A stretch of 64,000 nt of DNA from Synechococcus sp. HJ21-Hayes (GTDB lineage Bacteria; Cyanobacteriota; Cyanobacteriia; PCC-6307; Cyanobiaceae): the NCBI RefSeq assembly GCF_024345835.1, contig NZ_JAGQBW010000004.1, positions 107,024-171,023 on the forward strand, written 5' to 3'. Made by a program: the position numbers and the translations under genes. Below, piece by piece: positions 8,880-19,616 of this stretch (position 1 is the first letter of the stretch; every line of letters begins with the position of its first letter). The notes beneath the pieces are model-generated. The model searched no databases. It saw only the letters and a list, made by a program, of their open reading frames with translations, and had not been told where the DNA came from.

Positions 8880-9683
8880 ATGGGTTTCCTGCTCTCCAAG
8901 CTGCTACCACTGCTGCTCTATCCCCTCGGGCTGGGGCTATTGCTGCAGCTGGCGGGCCAGGGCGCTGCCGCACGCCAGCGGAGGTGGGGCCCCTGGCTGA
9001 GTGGGGCTGGCCTGGCCCTGCTGTGGCTGGCCTCCATGCCCTTGATCAGCCGGCAGCTGATCTGGGGCCTGGAGGAACGCAGCGCAGACCTCACCCCCGC
9101 CGTGCTGCCCAAGGCCAATGCGGTGGTGGTGCTGGGGGGCGGCCTGCGCCCAGGCCTGGCCCCACGGACAGGTGTGGAGGTGGCTGAGGGGGGCGACAGG
9201 CTGCTCATGGGTCTGCGGCTGTTGCGCCAAGGCAAGGCACCCCTGCTGGTGGCCAGCGGCGGGCGGGTGAGTTTCACCCGTGGCGACCCTGCTCCCCCGG
9301 AAGCGCACTGGGCCCGGGATCTGGCCCAGGAGTTGGGGGTGCCGGCCGAACAGATCCTGCTGAACCCCAACTCCCGCACCACGGCAGAAGAAGCAAGGGA
9401 TATCGGCCAACTGGGCAGCCGCCGCGGTTGGACGCGGGTGCTGCTGGTCACCAGCGCCTTTCACATGCCCCGGTCCCTGGCCAGCTTCCAACAGCGCAGC
9501 GGCCTGGAGGTGGTACCTGTGGCCTGCGACTACCAACTACCCAGCCGCGCCAACTACGGGGAACCCACCGCTGGCAGCGTGCTCAAGAGTTTGCTGCCGG
9601 ATGCCGAATTCCTCTACCTGAGCACCGTGGCCCTCAAGGAACACATCGGCTTGGCGGCCTACCGCCTCAAGGGATGGTCTTGA
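8880..9683 (+). CDS. YdcF/ElyC-like (DUF218) membrane protein
   Basis: This 267-residue protein has two N-terminal hydrophobic segments (about residues 5-25 and 38-57) and a DUF218 domain: NAVVVLGGGLRP, LLRQGKAPLLVASGG, LNPNSRTTAEEA and VLLVTSAFHMPRS. The family includes E. coli YdcF, SanA and ElyC, which act in envelope and peptidoglycan precursor homeostasis. Its substrate is not established. The frame is open upstream inside the previous gene, but the signal-like MGFLLSKLLPLLLYP makes ATG 8880 the likely start. It ends 3 bases from the convergent small gene at 9687. Confidence 0.85.
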   Translation: MGFLLSKLLPLLLYPLGLGLLLQLAGQGAAARQRRWGPWLSGAGLALLWLASMPLISRQLIWGLEERSADLTPAVLPKANAVVVLGGGLRPGLAPRTGVEVAEGGDRLLMGLRLLRQGKAPLLVASGGRVSFTRGDPAPPEAHWARDLAQELGVPAEQILLNPNSRTTAEEARDIGQLGSRRGWTRVLLVTSAFHMPRSLASFQQRSGLEVVPVACDYQLPSRANYGEPTAGSVLKSLLPDAEFLYLSTVALKEHIGLAAYRLKGWS

Positions 9684-9686
9684 ACA

Positions 9687-9950
9687 TCAACCTTTGGGGG
9701 CCGGGGGCACCAAACTCACGCCCTCGGGTGGTGGCGTGGGATCAGGATCGGCGATCAACATGTGCTGGAGCACGATTTCGGGGCGCTCACTGTCGCGCCA
9801 GCGGATGCGATAGGCCGGCATTTTGGTGCCACGGCTGGTGGTCTGCTCCACCGGTTCCATCACCCAACCCCGACGGGAACGACCCTGCGGGTTGCGCTTG
9901 ACCACTGCATCCGCATGTTTGAAGCGGAAACCGACGCGCTCACCACTCAT
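9687..9950 (-). CDS. Small conserved-looking protein, function unknown
   Basis: This 87-residue protein reads as one compact domain (ERVGFRFKHADAVV, GRSRRGWVMEPV, PAYRIRWRDSERPEIVLQ), with beta-strand periodicity reminiscent of an SH3-like barrel, then a Pro-rich tail. It lies 44 bases downstream of lysS on the same strand. I do not recognise a named family. Confidence 0.6.
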   Translation of the reverse strand: MSGERVGFRFKHADAVVKRNPQGRSRRGWVMEPVEQTTSRGTKMPAYRIRWRDSERPEIVLQHMLIADPDPTPPPEGVSLVPPAPKG

Positions 9951-9994
9951 GGAATCGTGAACCCCGGATGGGGGAGATTGCCTACTAGGGTCGA

Positions 9995-11545
9995 TTATCC
10001 CATTGCGGCGGCCACGGTCTGTGTGCCGGCACCGGTATCGGAGCGGATCTCCTGCCGGGCTTCGGGTTTGAGCAGCGGAAACGCGATCACATCGCGGATC
10101 GAAGGGCTGTCGGTGAGCAGCATCACCAGGCGATCGATCCCGATGCCCAAACCTCCCGTGGGGGGCATGCCCACCTCCAGGGCCTGGAGGAAGTCCTCGT
10201 CCACCTGCTGGGCCTCGTCATCCCCGGCGGCCTTGCGGGCCTGCTGGGCCTCCAGGCGCTGGCGCTGATCCACCGGATCGATCAGTTCACTGAAGGCATT
10301 GGCAGTTTCGCGGCCCACGATGAACAGCTCAAAGCGCTCCACCATCCCTGGCTTGCTGCGGTGGGCCCGGGCCAGGGGCGAGTTCTCCACGGGGTAATCG
10401 ATCACGAAGGTGGGCTGAATCAACTCCGCCTCTACCCGCTGCTCGAAGGCCTCCACCAGCAACCGACCCACCGAATCCGCCAGGGCAGGCACCTCCAGCC
10501 CCTGGGCCCGCATCGCCGCGGCCGCCTCCTCGCGGGAGGTGAAGACAGTGAAATCCAGGCCAGTGGCGGCCTGCACCAGCTCATGCATGGTGGCCCGTCT
10601 CCAGGGGGGCGCCAGATCAATGTCCGTGCCCTGGTAGCTGATCTGGGTGGAGCCGCACACCTGCTGGCACACATGGGCAATCAGCTGCTCCGTGAGCTCC
10701 ATCATGTCGGTGTAATCGGCATAGGCCTGGTAGATCTCCACCGAGGTGAACTCGGGGTTGTGGCGCGTGCTCACCCCCTCGTTGCGGAAGATCCGGCCCA
10801 GCTCGTACACCCGCTCAAAGCCACCCACCACAAGCCGCTTGAGGTGCAGCTCGGTGGCGATGCGCAGGGTGAGGGGCAGATCCAGGGTGTTGTGGTGGGT
10901 TTCAAACGGCCGGGCATCGGCACCGCCCGGCACGCTTTGCAACACCGGCGTTTCGATCTCCAGAAACTCGCGCTCATCCAGCCAACGGCGCATCGCACTC
11001 ACCGCCACGGCCCTGCGCCGGAAGGTTTCGCGAGTGTGGGGCGACACGATCAGATCCAGGTAGCGCTGGCGATAGCGCTTCTCCACGTCCGCCAGGCCGT
11101 GCCACTTATCGGGCAGGGGCTGGAGCGATTTGGTGAGCATGGTCCAGCCCTTCACCTTCACCGACAGCTCACCGCGATCGGTGCGGCGCAAGCTGCCCTG
11201 CACGCCGATCAGGTCGCCGGCATCCACCAGGGAGGTGAGGTGGGCAAAGGCCTCGGGATCCTCCGGCATGGAAGCCTGGAGGGTGGCCTTCTCAATGAAC
11301 AGCTGGATCGGACCGGTTTCATCCGCCAGGGTGAAGAAAGCGAGCTTGCCCATCACCCGACGGGTCATCACCCGGCCGGCCACGGCCACGACCACATCGC
11401 ACTCCTCACCGTTGGCCAGGTCGGCGTGGGCCTGTTGCAAGGCCGCGTTGCGGTGACTGGGCTCGAAACGTAGGCCATAGGGTCCCTGACCCAGGGCAGC
11501 CAGGGCCTTGCCTTTCTCCAGGCGGGTGTCACGCAGCTCCGACAA
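9995..11545 (-). CDS. lysS: Lysyl-tRNA synthetase (class II)
   Basis: LysS charges tRNA-Lys. The 516-residue protein has the N-terminal OB-fold anticodon-binding domain ([20 protein letters not shown]), motif 2 [18 protein letters not shown], and motif 3 [14 protein letters not shown], with the LysRS signature [18 protein letters not shown]. Length and order are normal. It begins 36 bases after the response-regulator stop, so both may be on one transcript. The C-terminal tail after [14 protein letters not shown] is slightly extended. Confidence 0.97.
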   Translation of the reverse strand: MSELRDTRLEKGKALAALGQGPYGLRFEPSHRNAALQQAHADLANGEECDVVVAVAGRVMTRRVMGKLAFFTLADETGPIQLFIEKATLQASMPEDPEAFAHLTSLVDAGDLIGVQGSLRRTDRGELSVKVKGWTMLTKSLQPLPDKWHGLADVEKRYRQRYLDLIVSPHTRETFRRRAVAVSAMRRWLDEREFLEIETPVLQSVPGGADARPFETHHNTLDLPLTLRIATELHLKRLVVGGFERVYELGRIFRNEGVSTRHNPEFTSVEIYQAYADYTDMMELTEQLIAHVCQQVCGSTQISYQGTDIDLAPPWRRATMHELVQAATGLDFTVFTSREEAAAAMRAQGLEVPALADSVGRLLVEAFEQRVEAELIQPTFVIDYPVENSPLARAHRSKPGMVERFELFIVGRETANAFSELIDPVDQRQRLEAQQARKAAGDDEAQQVDEDFLQALEVGMPPTGGLGIGIDRLVMLLTDSPSIRDVIAFPLLKPEARQEIRSDTGAGTQTVAAAMG

Positions 11546-11581
11546 GGGTCCAGGGGCTCAATTGGGGCCCATCCTGCAGGA

Positions 11582-12394
11582 TCAGCCGGCCGCCGCCGCC
11601 ATGCCGGCATCGCCCATCCGCTGGGAGGCGTAGCCGGTGCCACGCACCGTGAGGATCAGCTCAGGATTGCGAGGATCGGGCTCAAGCTTGCCCCGCAGAC
11701 GCGCCACGTACACGTCCACCACTCGGAGATCGGCGGCGCGACGCGGCGGGTAGCCCCAGAGCTGCTCGAGGATCTCGGCACGGGGCACCACCCGACCAGG
11801 ATCGCGGAACAGCAACTCGAGCAGGCTGAATTCGGTGTAGGTGAGGCCGATGCGCTCGCCGTCGCGGGTCACCTGACGGCGGTTGGTGTCCACCACCAGA
11901 TCCCCCACCCGCAGCACCCCCTGGCCCGCCGGCACATCCCGGGGTTCGGCACCAGCCGAGCCGCGGCCCACCCGGCGCAGGATCGTGGCGATGCGGGCCT
12001 CCAACTCCTTGGGGCTGAACGGCTTGGGCAAGTAATCGTCGGCACCGAGATCCAGGCCGGCAACCCGCTCGGCAATGGCATCGAGGGCCGAAAGGAAGAT
12101 GATCGGCACACAGGATTCAGCCCGCAGCCGGCGACACACGGCGAAGCCATCCAGCTTCGGCAGCATCACATCCAGCACGACGAGATCGGGCTGCTCCTTG
12201 TGAAACAGGGCCAGGGCCTCTTCGCCATCTTGGGCGCAAACCACCCGGTAACCCGCCAACTGCAGGCGCATCACCAGAACCCGCCGCACGGCCGCCTCGT
12301 CGTCGACGACGAGCAAGGTGGCGCGATGCTCCCCTGGAGATCCCCCCTGTTCGGCTTCACCCAGCCGTGGCTGGTCCTCCAGGGGCATGTCCAC
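11582..12394 (-). CDS. OmpR-family response regulator, RpaB/Ycf27-like
   Basis: This is a two-component transcription regulator of 270 residues. The receiver domain (about 26-140) has the acidic pair DD (31-32), the phospho-acceptor Asp75 in LVVLDVMLPK and the lysine in LPKPFSPKELEARI. A winged-helix DNA-binding domain follows (about 160-262, ending ILTVRGTGYASQ). The receiver and linker resemble cyanobacterial RpaB/Ycf27, but differences suggest a paralogue, so no symbol is given. No histidine kinase is adjacent. It lies between the mre/solute-binding block and lysS, with 150 bp upstream for a promoter. Confidence 0.9.
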   Translation of the reverse strand: MDMPLEDQPRLGEAEQGGSPGEHRATLLVVDDEAAVRRVLVMRLQLAGYRVVCAQDGEEALALFHKEQPDLVVLDVMLPKLDGFAVCRRLRAESCVPIIFLSALDAIAERVAGLDLGADDYLPKPFSPKELEARIATILRRVGRGSAGAEPRDVPAGQGVLRVGDLVVDTNRRQVTRDGERIGLTYTEFSLLELLFRDPGRVVPRAEILEQLWGYPPRRAADLRVVDVYVARLRGKLEPDPRNPELILTVRGTGYASQRMGDAGMAAAAG

Positions 12395-12544
12395 AACAGG
12401 GGATGAAGAAGCGCAACGATACCTCTCAAGATGGACGTCAAGTCGCCCAAACCGCCTGGAAACAGGCCCCGAAGCGTCACTCTTAACGATTTCTTCGGAG
12501 TCAATTAAAAATCGCGAGCGCCCATTGCGGTGGCCGGGGGCTGC

Positions 12545-13900
12545 TCAGTGATGTTGCACAGCGTGCTGCTGGGCAGCCTCAGGCCACCGCCCCCCCGCAT
12601 AGGCATTCCACTGGCGCTCGGCCTCCGCCAGCGCCCGATCGCTGCTGATCTGGCCGAGCATGGCCCGCTGCAGCTGGGTGTACACAATCGCCTGTAGACG
12701 TTTCACACCGGGGCTGGCGGGCACCAGCACCCGGGCGCGGCCAAGGGTGTCGGCGGAGAGCAGCCGGGCCTGCTGCACCAGCGCCTCCGCCGGCTGGGCG
12801 AGCCGCTCGCGTCGCAGCTGCAGCTCCAGCTGCTGCAGGGCACCAGCGGACGACGGCAACACCCGCGCCTGCTCCGCGAAACGGGCCTGGTTGGCGGCGT
12901 TGGTGAGGAACAGGGCAAAGCTGGCAGCCGGCTTGGGCAGCCGGCTCTGTTGGGGCCCCGCCAGGGTCATCACCGCCACATTGGCCTGGCCATCGCTGCC
13001 GGTAATCGGCGGGAAGGGGCGGGTGGCGGCCGCAATGCCGGGGGCGTTGGTCTGGATGCTGCGCAGGAACTCGGCCCCGCTGCCCACCTGGGCCAGCTCA
13101 CCGCTCTGATACAGCTCGATAGCCCGGCGATAGCCCTGACTCACCACCTCCCGGGGTAGCAGGCCGCGGCGGTAGAGATCGGTCCAGAAGGCGAAGGCGT
13201 GGCGCCCGGCGGGACTGTTGAAAGCGGCGCGCTGACGTTCATCCAGCAGCGTCACCCCCATCTGCACCAGGGTTTCCAACAGCTCAGCCGAGTCGTCCGG
13301 CACCACCGTGACGAACAGGGCGTAGCGGCCGGTGCGGCGCTTCACCGCCTCGGCGTAGGCCGGCAACTCCTGCCAGGTGCGGGGCGGAGCGCTATATCCA
13401 GCCTTGGCGAGCAGGGACGTGTTGGCCAGGGTGATCCGGGCCGTGAGGTACCAGGGAATGGCGTATTGCTGGGGGGCGCCATCGGGGCCGGCGCTGCGGC
13501 CCGCCTGCCAGATCTGCGGCAGATAGCCGGAGGCCGCCGCTGGAGGCAGCACCGGATCCAGGGGCAGCAGCCCACCCTTGCTTGCCAGGTTGGCGGCAAA
13601 CAGGGGGTTGAGGTTCACCACATCGGGCGCCGTGCGCGCAAACACCGCCGCCAGCAGCTTGCGCTCCACCGAGCCCCAGGGCACGTCGGTCCACACCACG
13701 TCGTAGCCGGGGTTCTGGCGCTCCCACTCAGCGATCACCCCCTGGATGTAGCCATTGAATTTGGGGGCCAGATCCAGGGTCCAGAACTGGATCTGCTTCG
13801 GCTCTGCCTGGGGCGCCCGGCAGCCCGCCAGCAGCAGGGCAAGGCCAGCGGCAGCACCCGCCAGCCAACGGCGCCGCGATATCAGATGCGCCATGGCCAT
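12545..13900 (-). CDS. ABC-type extracellular solute-binding lipoprotein (sugar-type)
   Basis: This 451-residue binding protein of the sugar/glycerol-3-phosphate class has a twin-Arg/Lys start (SRRRW), a hydrophobic signal and a lipobox LLAGC with the lipidated Cys27. The mature part starts IQFWTLDLAPKF and contains PDVVNLNPLFAANLA and AIPWYLTARITLANTSLL. I take ATG 13900, which overlaps the mreD TGA as TGATG, since reading further upstream would run through mreD. No permease or ATPase gene is adjacent, so it is an orphan binding protein coupled to the cell-shape operon. The ligand is unknown. Confidence 0.87.
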   Translation of the reverse strand: MAMAHLISRRRWLAGAAAGLALLLAGCRAPQAEPKQIQFWTLDLAPKFNGYIQGVIAEWERQNPGYDVVWTDVPWGSVERKLLAAVFARTAPDVVNLNPLFAANLASKGGLLPLDPVLPPAAASGYLPQIWQAGRSAGPDGAPQQYAIPWYLTARITLANTSLLAKAGYSAPPRTWQELPAYAEAVKRRTGRYALFVTVVPDDSAELLETLVQMGVTLLDERQRAAFNSPAGRHAFAFWTDLYRRGLLPREVVSQGYRRAIELYQSGELAQVGSGAEFLRSIQTNAPGIAAATRPFPPITGSDGQANVAVMTLAGPQQSRLPKPAASFALFLTNAANQARFAEQARVLPSSAGALQQLELQLRRERLAQPAEALVQQARLLSADTLGRARVLVPASPGVKRLQAIVYTQLQRAMLGQISSDRALAEAERQWNAYAGGRWPEAAQQHAVQHH

Positions 13901-14397
13901 CAACCCCGCAGCGACGCCACCTGGCGCCAGCGCAACAACAACAACGAGCAGATCATCGGAGCCAGAAGTGCGGTGAGCAGGGTCTGCACCAAGAGGATGT
14001 GGAGGCCGGCCTGCGGCCATTGGCCCTGGAGCTGGAACTGCAGCAGCAGGCTGCCCCCCAGGGCCAGGCTGCCCAACAACGCCAGCAGCCCCAGACTGAA
14101 ACTGCGCTCAATCGGGGCCCCGAGCCGGCCCAGCCGGCCCCACCACCAGCCGAGCAGCAGCAGCACTGGCACCTCCGTGACATCGCCCAAGTGGAGCGCA
14201 TCCAGCACCAGACCCAGGGACAGGCCAGCAATGGCACCAGAGCGAGGGCCATCCACCAAGGCCCAGGGCAACAGCCACAGCACCGCCCAACTGGGAGCCA
14301 CCCCAGCGATCTTGAGGAAGCCGGGGGAGGCCAGGGTCAGCAGCGGTACCGCCAGACCCGTGGCCCCACACCAGCGCTGGCGATGCAGCACACCCAT
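13900..14397 (-). CDS. mreD: Rod-shape-determining membrane protein MreD
   Basis: This is a 165-residue, very hydrophobic protein with about five transmembrane helices, short loops and the GDVTEVPVLLLL stretch. Position directly after mreC (3-base gap) supports MreD, which joins the MreB-MreC elongasome that guides lateral wall growth. MreD sequences diverge strongly, so the call rests on topology and context. Its TGA overlaps the ATG of the solute-binding lipoprotein. Confidence 0.85.
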   Translation of the reverse strand: MGVLHRQRWCGATGLAVPLLTLASPGFLKIAGVAPSWAVLWLLPWALVDGPRSGAIAGLSLGLVLDALHLGDVTEVPVLLLLGWWWGRLGRLGAPIERSFSLGLLALLGSLALGGSLLLQFQLQGQWPQAGLHILLVQTLLTALLAPMICSLLLLRWRQVASLRG

Positions 14398-14400
14398 GGT

Positions 14401-15147
14401 TCAGCGGGCACTCCGAGTCACCACCTGCACCCAGTCCACCGCATCCACGGGGGCACTGAGTTGCACCACGGCATCGGGGGCCGGCACCTGCTGCTCATCC
14501 ACCGACTGCACCACCCCCACGGTGATGTTGGGCGGCACCAGGGTGCTGGCGGGGGAGGTGGTCACCACGTCGCCGGGACGCACACCGGTGTCCTTATCCA
14601 GGAACTGGAGCTTGGGCCTTGGGGTGCCGAGGCCCGTGAGCAAGCCATGGCGCTGAGTGCGGGCCACCCACACCCCCAGGCGACTGGAGGGGCTAGTGAG
14701 CAAGGCCACCCGCGCCGTGGTGGGCGTGACACTGGCCACCCGGCCGAGCATGCCGCCAGGAGCCAGCACGGCATCCCCGGGGGCCACACCATCGAGGCTG
14801 CCCTTGCCCAGCTCCAGCTGCTGCCACCAGCCACCGCTGTCGCGGGAGATCACAGCGGCGCTGAGCTTCGCCCCAGGGGCGCGATCGAGGGCTAGCAAAC
14901 CGCGCAGGCGCACATTGTCCTGCTCCAACTGGGTGAGGCGCGACTGGTCAGCGAGCTGCTTGGCGGAACGCAGCCACTCGGACTGGGCCGACCCAGGCCA
15001 GAAGGGGCGACTCAACAGGGCATAGGCATCGGCAACGAACGCCCCCTTGCTCAGCCGCACCCCCACCAGGGCCAGGAGCAGCAACCACCAGGGCCAGGCC
15101 TGAATGAGCTTGTGCAACGTGGGGACGCGGGGCAAGCGCCCGTTCAT
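14401..15147 (-). CDS. mreC: Rod-shape-determining protein MreC
   Basis: MreC is the periplasmic scaffold linking MreB to wall synthases. The 248-residue protein has an N-terminal membrane anchor (about 17-34), a coiled-coil segment (LADQSRLTQLEQDNVRLRGL) and a two-barrel C-terminal domain with GDAVLAPGGMLGRV, LLTSPSSRLGVWV and TGVRPGDVVTTS. It starts 5 bases after mreB. Confidence 0.93.
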   Translation of the reverse strand: MNGRLPRVPTLHKLIQAWPWWLLLLALVGVRLSKGAFVADAYALLSRPFWPGSAQSEWLRSAKQLADQSRLTQLEQDNVRLRGLLALDRAPGAKLSAAVISRDSGGWWQQLELGKGSLDGVAPGDAVLAPGGMLGRVASVTPTTARVALLTSPSSRLGVWVARTQRHGLLTGLGTPRPKLQFLDKDTGVRPGDVVTTSPASTLVPPNITVGVVQSVDEQQVPAPDAVVQLSAPVDAVDWVQVVTRSAR

Positions 15148-15152
15148 GGGGT

Positions 15153-16199
15153 TCAGGAGGCAGACCTGGCGAAGTCAGGCGTGTCGAGCACCCGCTCAAG
15201 GCGCTTGTAGTCCTCCAGCACCCGACCGCAACCGTTCACCACGCAGAGCAGGGGGTCTTCGGCCACGTGCACGAGGATGCCCGTCTCGTGGCTGATCAGA
15301 TCGCTGATGCCACGCACCAAGGCGCCACCACCGGCCAGCATGATGCCGCGGTCCACGATGTCGGCAGCCAGTTCGGGCGGTGTGCGCTCGAGGGTGCGCT
15401 TCACGGCCTCCACGATCACGTTGAGTGGCTCGGCCATGGCCTCGCGCACATCGCCGGCACGCACGTTGATCGTGCGCGGCAAGCCGGAGAGCAAGTGCAG
15501 ACCCCGCACATCCATAGAGGTCTCATCGTGCGTGTTGTCGGGGAAGGCCGAACCGATGCGGATCTTGATCTCCTCCGCGGTGCGTTCACCCACCACCAAG
15601 TTGTGCACCTTCTTGAGGTACACGCCGATGGCATCACTGAGCTCGTCGCCGGCAACCCGCACGGATTCGCTCAGCACGGTGCCGCCCAGGCTCAGCACGG
15701 CCACCTCTGTGGTGCCGCCGCCGATGTCCACGATCATGGTGCCCACGGGCTCGGTGACGGGCAGGCCCGCACCGATGGCGGCCGCCACGGGCTCATCAAT
15801 CAGGTGCACCTCACGGGCACCGGCCAGGCCAGCCTCACGCACGGCGCGGCGCTCCACGCCGGTAACGCCACTGGGAATGCCGATCACCAGACGGGGGGCC
15901 ACGATGCCGCGGCCTTCATTGCCCTTCTGAATGAAGGTTTTGATCATCTGCTCGGCGGCATCGAAATCGGCGATGACGCCATCGCGCAGGGGGCGCACCG
16001 CGCGGATGTTGCCGGGGGTGCGGCCCAGCATCAGCTTGGCCTCGTCACCCACGGCCAGAGGCACACCCCGCTCGAGATCGAGGGCCACCACAGAGGGCTC
16101 CTGCAGCACGATGCCCTTGCCGGACACGTACATCAGGGTGTTGGCGGTTCCCAGATCGATGCCGATGTCGCGTGAGAGCTGGAAACGCTTAAAAAACAC
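15153..16199 (-). CDS. mreB: Actin-like cell-shape protein MreB
   Basis: MreB is the bacterial actin that forms membrane filaments and directs cell elongation. The 348-residue protein has phosphate-1 DIGIDLGTANTL (11-22), the phosphate-2 region MIVDIGGGTTEVAVLSLGG, the adenosine motif LAGGGALVRGI and the N-terminal amphipathic MFFKRFQLSRD. It is the first gene of mreBCD. The gap to the divergent ssb (about 184 bp) should hold both promoters. Confidence 0.97.
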   Translation of the reverse strand: MFFKRFQLSRDIGIDLGTANTLMYVSGKGIVLQEPSVVALDLERGVPLAVGDEAKLMLGRTPGNIRAVRPLRDGVIADFDAAEQMIKTFIQKGNEGRGIVAPRLVIGIPSGVTGVERRAVREAGLAGAREVHLIDEPVAAAIGAGLPVTEPVGTMIVDIGGGTTEVAVLSLGGTVLSESVRVAGDELSDAIGVYLKKVHNLVVGERTAEEIKIRIGSAFPDNTHDETSMDVRGLHLLSGLPRTINVRAGDVREAMAEPLNVIVEAVKRTLERTPPELAADIVDRGIMLAGGGALVRGISDLISHETGILVHVAEDPLLCVVNGCGRVLEDYKRLERVLDTPDFARSAS

Positions 16200-16383
16200 A
16201 GGTGACCCACCGAGCGGGCCAAATCATAGGTGGATTGGCTGAAGCAGCCGGATCCAGCAGGCTCTGCCATAGCCCCGGCGGCAGGGGCCTCTGGAACATC
16301 CGGGCCAAAGGGTGGAACTCTCTTGAGGAAGCACCCCGACCAGGGGCTGCATCATGAATCCAACGCATCAACAGGAGAACGCC

Positions 16384-16779
16384 ATGGGCGTCAATTCCGT
16401 GACCCTCGTCGGCCGAGCCGGCCGCGACCCCGAGGTTCGCTACTTCGAATCCGGAAGCATGGTGGCCAACCTCACCATGGCCGTGAACCGCCGCAGCGCC
16501 AACGACGAGCCGGACTGGTTCAACCTCGAAATCTGGGGCAAACAGGCCCAGGTGGCTGCCGACTACGTCCGCAAGGGCTCGCTGCTCGGCATCATCGGCA
16601 GCTTCAAGCTCGACCGCTGGACCGACCGCGCCACCGGCGAAGAGCGCACAAAACCCGTGATCCGCGTCGATCGGCTCGAACTGCTGGGCTCCAAGCGTGA
16701 CGCGGAGGCCGGCGGCGGCGGCAATTTCGGTGGGGGCTTCGGAGGTGGAGAACCCAGTGAGGACGAAGTTCCGTTCTGA
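16384..16779 (+). CDS. ssb: Single-stranded DNA-binding protein
   Basis: SSB coats single-stranded DNA in replication and repair. The 131-residue protein has an OB fold (MGVNSVTLVGRAGRDPEVR to about residue 105), a Gly-rich linker and the acidic tip SEDEVPF, the variant of DDDIPF that recruits repair proteins. I chose ATG 16384 over the in-frame ATG 30 bases upstream because the OB fold begins there and CAGGAG lies just in front as a ribosome binding site. Confidence 0.95.
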   Translation: MGVNSVTLVGRAGRDPEVRYFESGSMVANLTMAVNRRSANDEPDWFNLEIWGKQAQVAADYVRKGSLLGIIGSFKLDRWTDRATGEERTKPVIRVDRLELLGSKRDAEAGGGGNFGGGFGGGEPSEDEVPF

Positions 16780-16818
16780 CGCCACACCAGCAAAAGGCAT
16801 CCACCGCCCTGCCGGGGG

Positions 16819-17478
16819 CTAGTGGGAGTTGTTGCGCTTGTTCCAAGTGCGCAGCCCCAGCCACACGAGGCCACCGGCCACGGCCAGCACCAGCATGAGC
16901 TTCACGGCCTTGGCCACCGGCTCGATCCAGTGCTCCACGTTCGTGTAGCCCTCACCGAGGGCCAGCCCCGCCAGGGTGAGCAGCAGGGTCCAGATCAGGC
17001 TGCCGGCGGTGGTCCACAGCAGAAACGGCGTGAACGGCATCATCTCGATGCCCGCAGGCACCGAGATCAGCGTGCGGATGCCGGGCACCAGCCGGCCCCA
17101 GAACACCAGGGCCGTGCCATAGCGGGAGAACCAATCGCGGCTGCGGTGCAACTCTTGGGGGCTGATGCCGATCCAGCGTCCATGGCGCTCGAGCCACTCC
17201 TCAATGCGCTGCTCATTGATCAGCCGGCCGATGCCATACCAGGGCAGCGCCCCCAGCACCGTGCCGATCAGCCCCGCCAGCACCACCGGGATCAGGGCCA
17301 ACTGGCCCTGCTGCACATAGAAGCCCCCGAGGGGCATGATCAGCTCCGAGGGAATCGGCGGGAACAGGTTCTCCAGAAACATCGCCGCGAAAATGGCGCC
17401 ATAGCCCAGCAGAGGATTGGCCTCCACAGCTGACCCAATCAGCTCTGGCAGCTGCTGCACCAGTTCAGTGATCCCCAT
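16819..17478 (-). CDS. DedA-family membrane protein
   Basis: This 219-residue protein of the DedA/SNARE-associated family (undecaprenyl-phosphate or lipid flippases) shows FLENLFPPIPSELIMPLGG, the conserved GRLVPGIRTLISVPAG, and several transmembrane helices, including the re-entrant E..PPIP segment. ATG 17478 (MGITELVQQLPEL) follows AGGAACC at ribosome-binding distance, so upstream in-frame codons are not used. It ends close to the convergent ssb. Confidence 0.9.
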   Translation of the reverse strand: MGITELVQQLPELIGSAVEANPLLGYGAIFAAMFLENLFPPIPSELIMPLGGFYVQQGQLALIPVVLAGLIGTVLGALPWYGIGRLINEQRIEEWLERHGRWIGISPQELHRSRDWFSRYGTALVFWGRLVPGIRTLISVPAGIEMMPFTPFLLWTTAGSLIWTLLLTLAGLALGEGYTNVEHWIEPVAKAVKLMLVLAVAGGLVWLGLRTWNKRNNSH

Positions 17479-17555
17479 CGCGGTTCCTGCTTGCTGCGCT
17501 GATTGTCTGGCATCGATCCCGAGAGCCAAGGCAACGCAACGCAATCAAGGGCCAC

Positions 17556-17581
17556 AAAAAAGCCCGGCCTGATGGCCGGGC
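17556..17581 (-). terminator. Rho-independent terminator of ahcY
   Basis: A perfect 8-bp GC stem (GCCCGGCC / GGCCGGGC, loop TGAT) lies at 17562-17581. Read on the minus strand, a run of six T (17561-17556) follows directly. It is about 40 bases past the ahcY stop. Confidence 0.85.
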
Positions 17582-17618
17582 GAAGCAGCAAGCGAACTGA
17601 CCCTGCCTGGAGGCGTGC

Positions 17619-19046
<1,428 letters not shown>

Positions 19047-19154
19047 GGGTTGTTCTCGCTTGGGAAACAGCTCGCTCCCGGCTGGGAGGGCGTGGTTTGG
19101 AAATATCTGCGGAGACGCCGAGGCTTCGGGCTCGCGTGGAGGCAATCTACTGCG

Positions 19155-19616
19155 ATGGATCCTGGCAACGTGTTTCTGGCCGATGCGGCGGCCACTGCAA
19201 CCCTGGGCAGGGATCTGGCGGCACGCCTCAGCGCCCGGTGCGCCCCCGCGATCCTGCTGCTGGAAGGCAATCTGGGGGCCGGCAAAACCTGCCTGGTGCA
19301 GGGCCTGGCCGCCGGCCTGGGCATCAGCGAGCCGATCACCAGCCCCACCTTCGCCCTGGCCCAGCACTACGCCCCGCCCGGCGGGGGCCCAGGCCTGGTG
19401 CACCTCGATCTCTACCGGCTGGAGCTGCCCGCCGCCGCCGATGAGCTGTTTGCCCAGGAAGAGGAAGAGGCCGTGGCCCTGGGAGCCCTGATAGCCGTGG
19501 AATGGCCGGGCCGCCTGAGCTTTGTGCCCGAAGGGGCCTGGCGGGTGGAACTGCGGCTCACCGAGGCCGCCGACCCACAGGCGGGGCGGCTGGCCCTGAT
19601 CGAGCCTGGCGCTTAA
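19155..19616 (+). CDS. tsaE: tRNA threonylcarbamoyladenosine synthesis ATPase TsaE
   Basis: TsaE is the ATPase partner of TsaB-TsaD in the t6A37 tRNA modification. The 153-residue protein has [12 protein letters not shown] (P-loop), [12 protein letters not shown], and [10 protein letters not shown] before an acidic stretch and VEWPGRL, all family marks. I chose ATG 19155 because the domain starts there. Its stop TAA overlaps the convergent mutY-pfkB stop within one TTAA tetramer. Confidence 0.92.
   Translation: MDPGNVFLADAAATATLGRDLAARLSARCAPAILLLEGNLGAGKTCLVQGLAAGLGISEPITSPTFALAQHYAPPGGGPGLVHLDLYRLELPAAADELFAQEEEEAVALGALIAVEWPGRLSFVPEGAWRVELRLTEAADPQAGRLALIEPGA

Noticed and set aside
19047..19154. 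SAH riboswitch in front of ahcY
   Set aside because: The gap is only about 108 bp and I could not recognise the conserved riboswitch core on the minus strand. A covariance-model search would decide.
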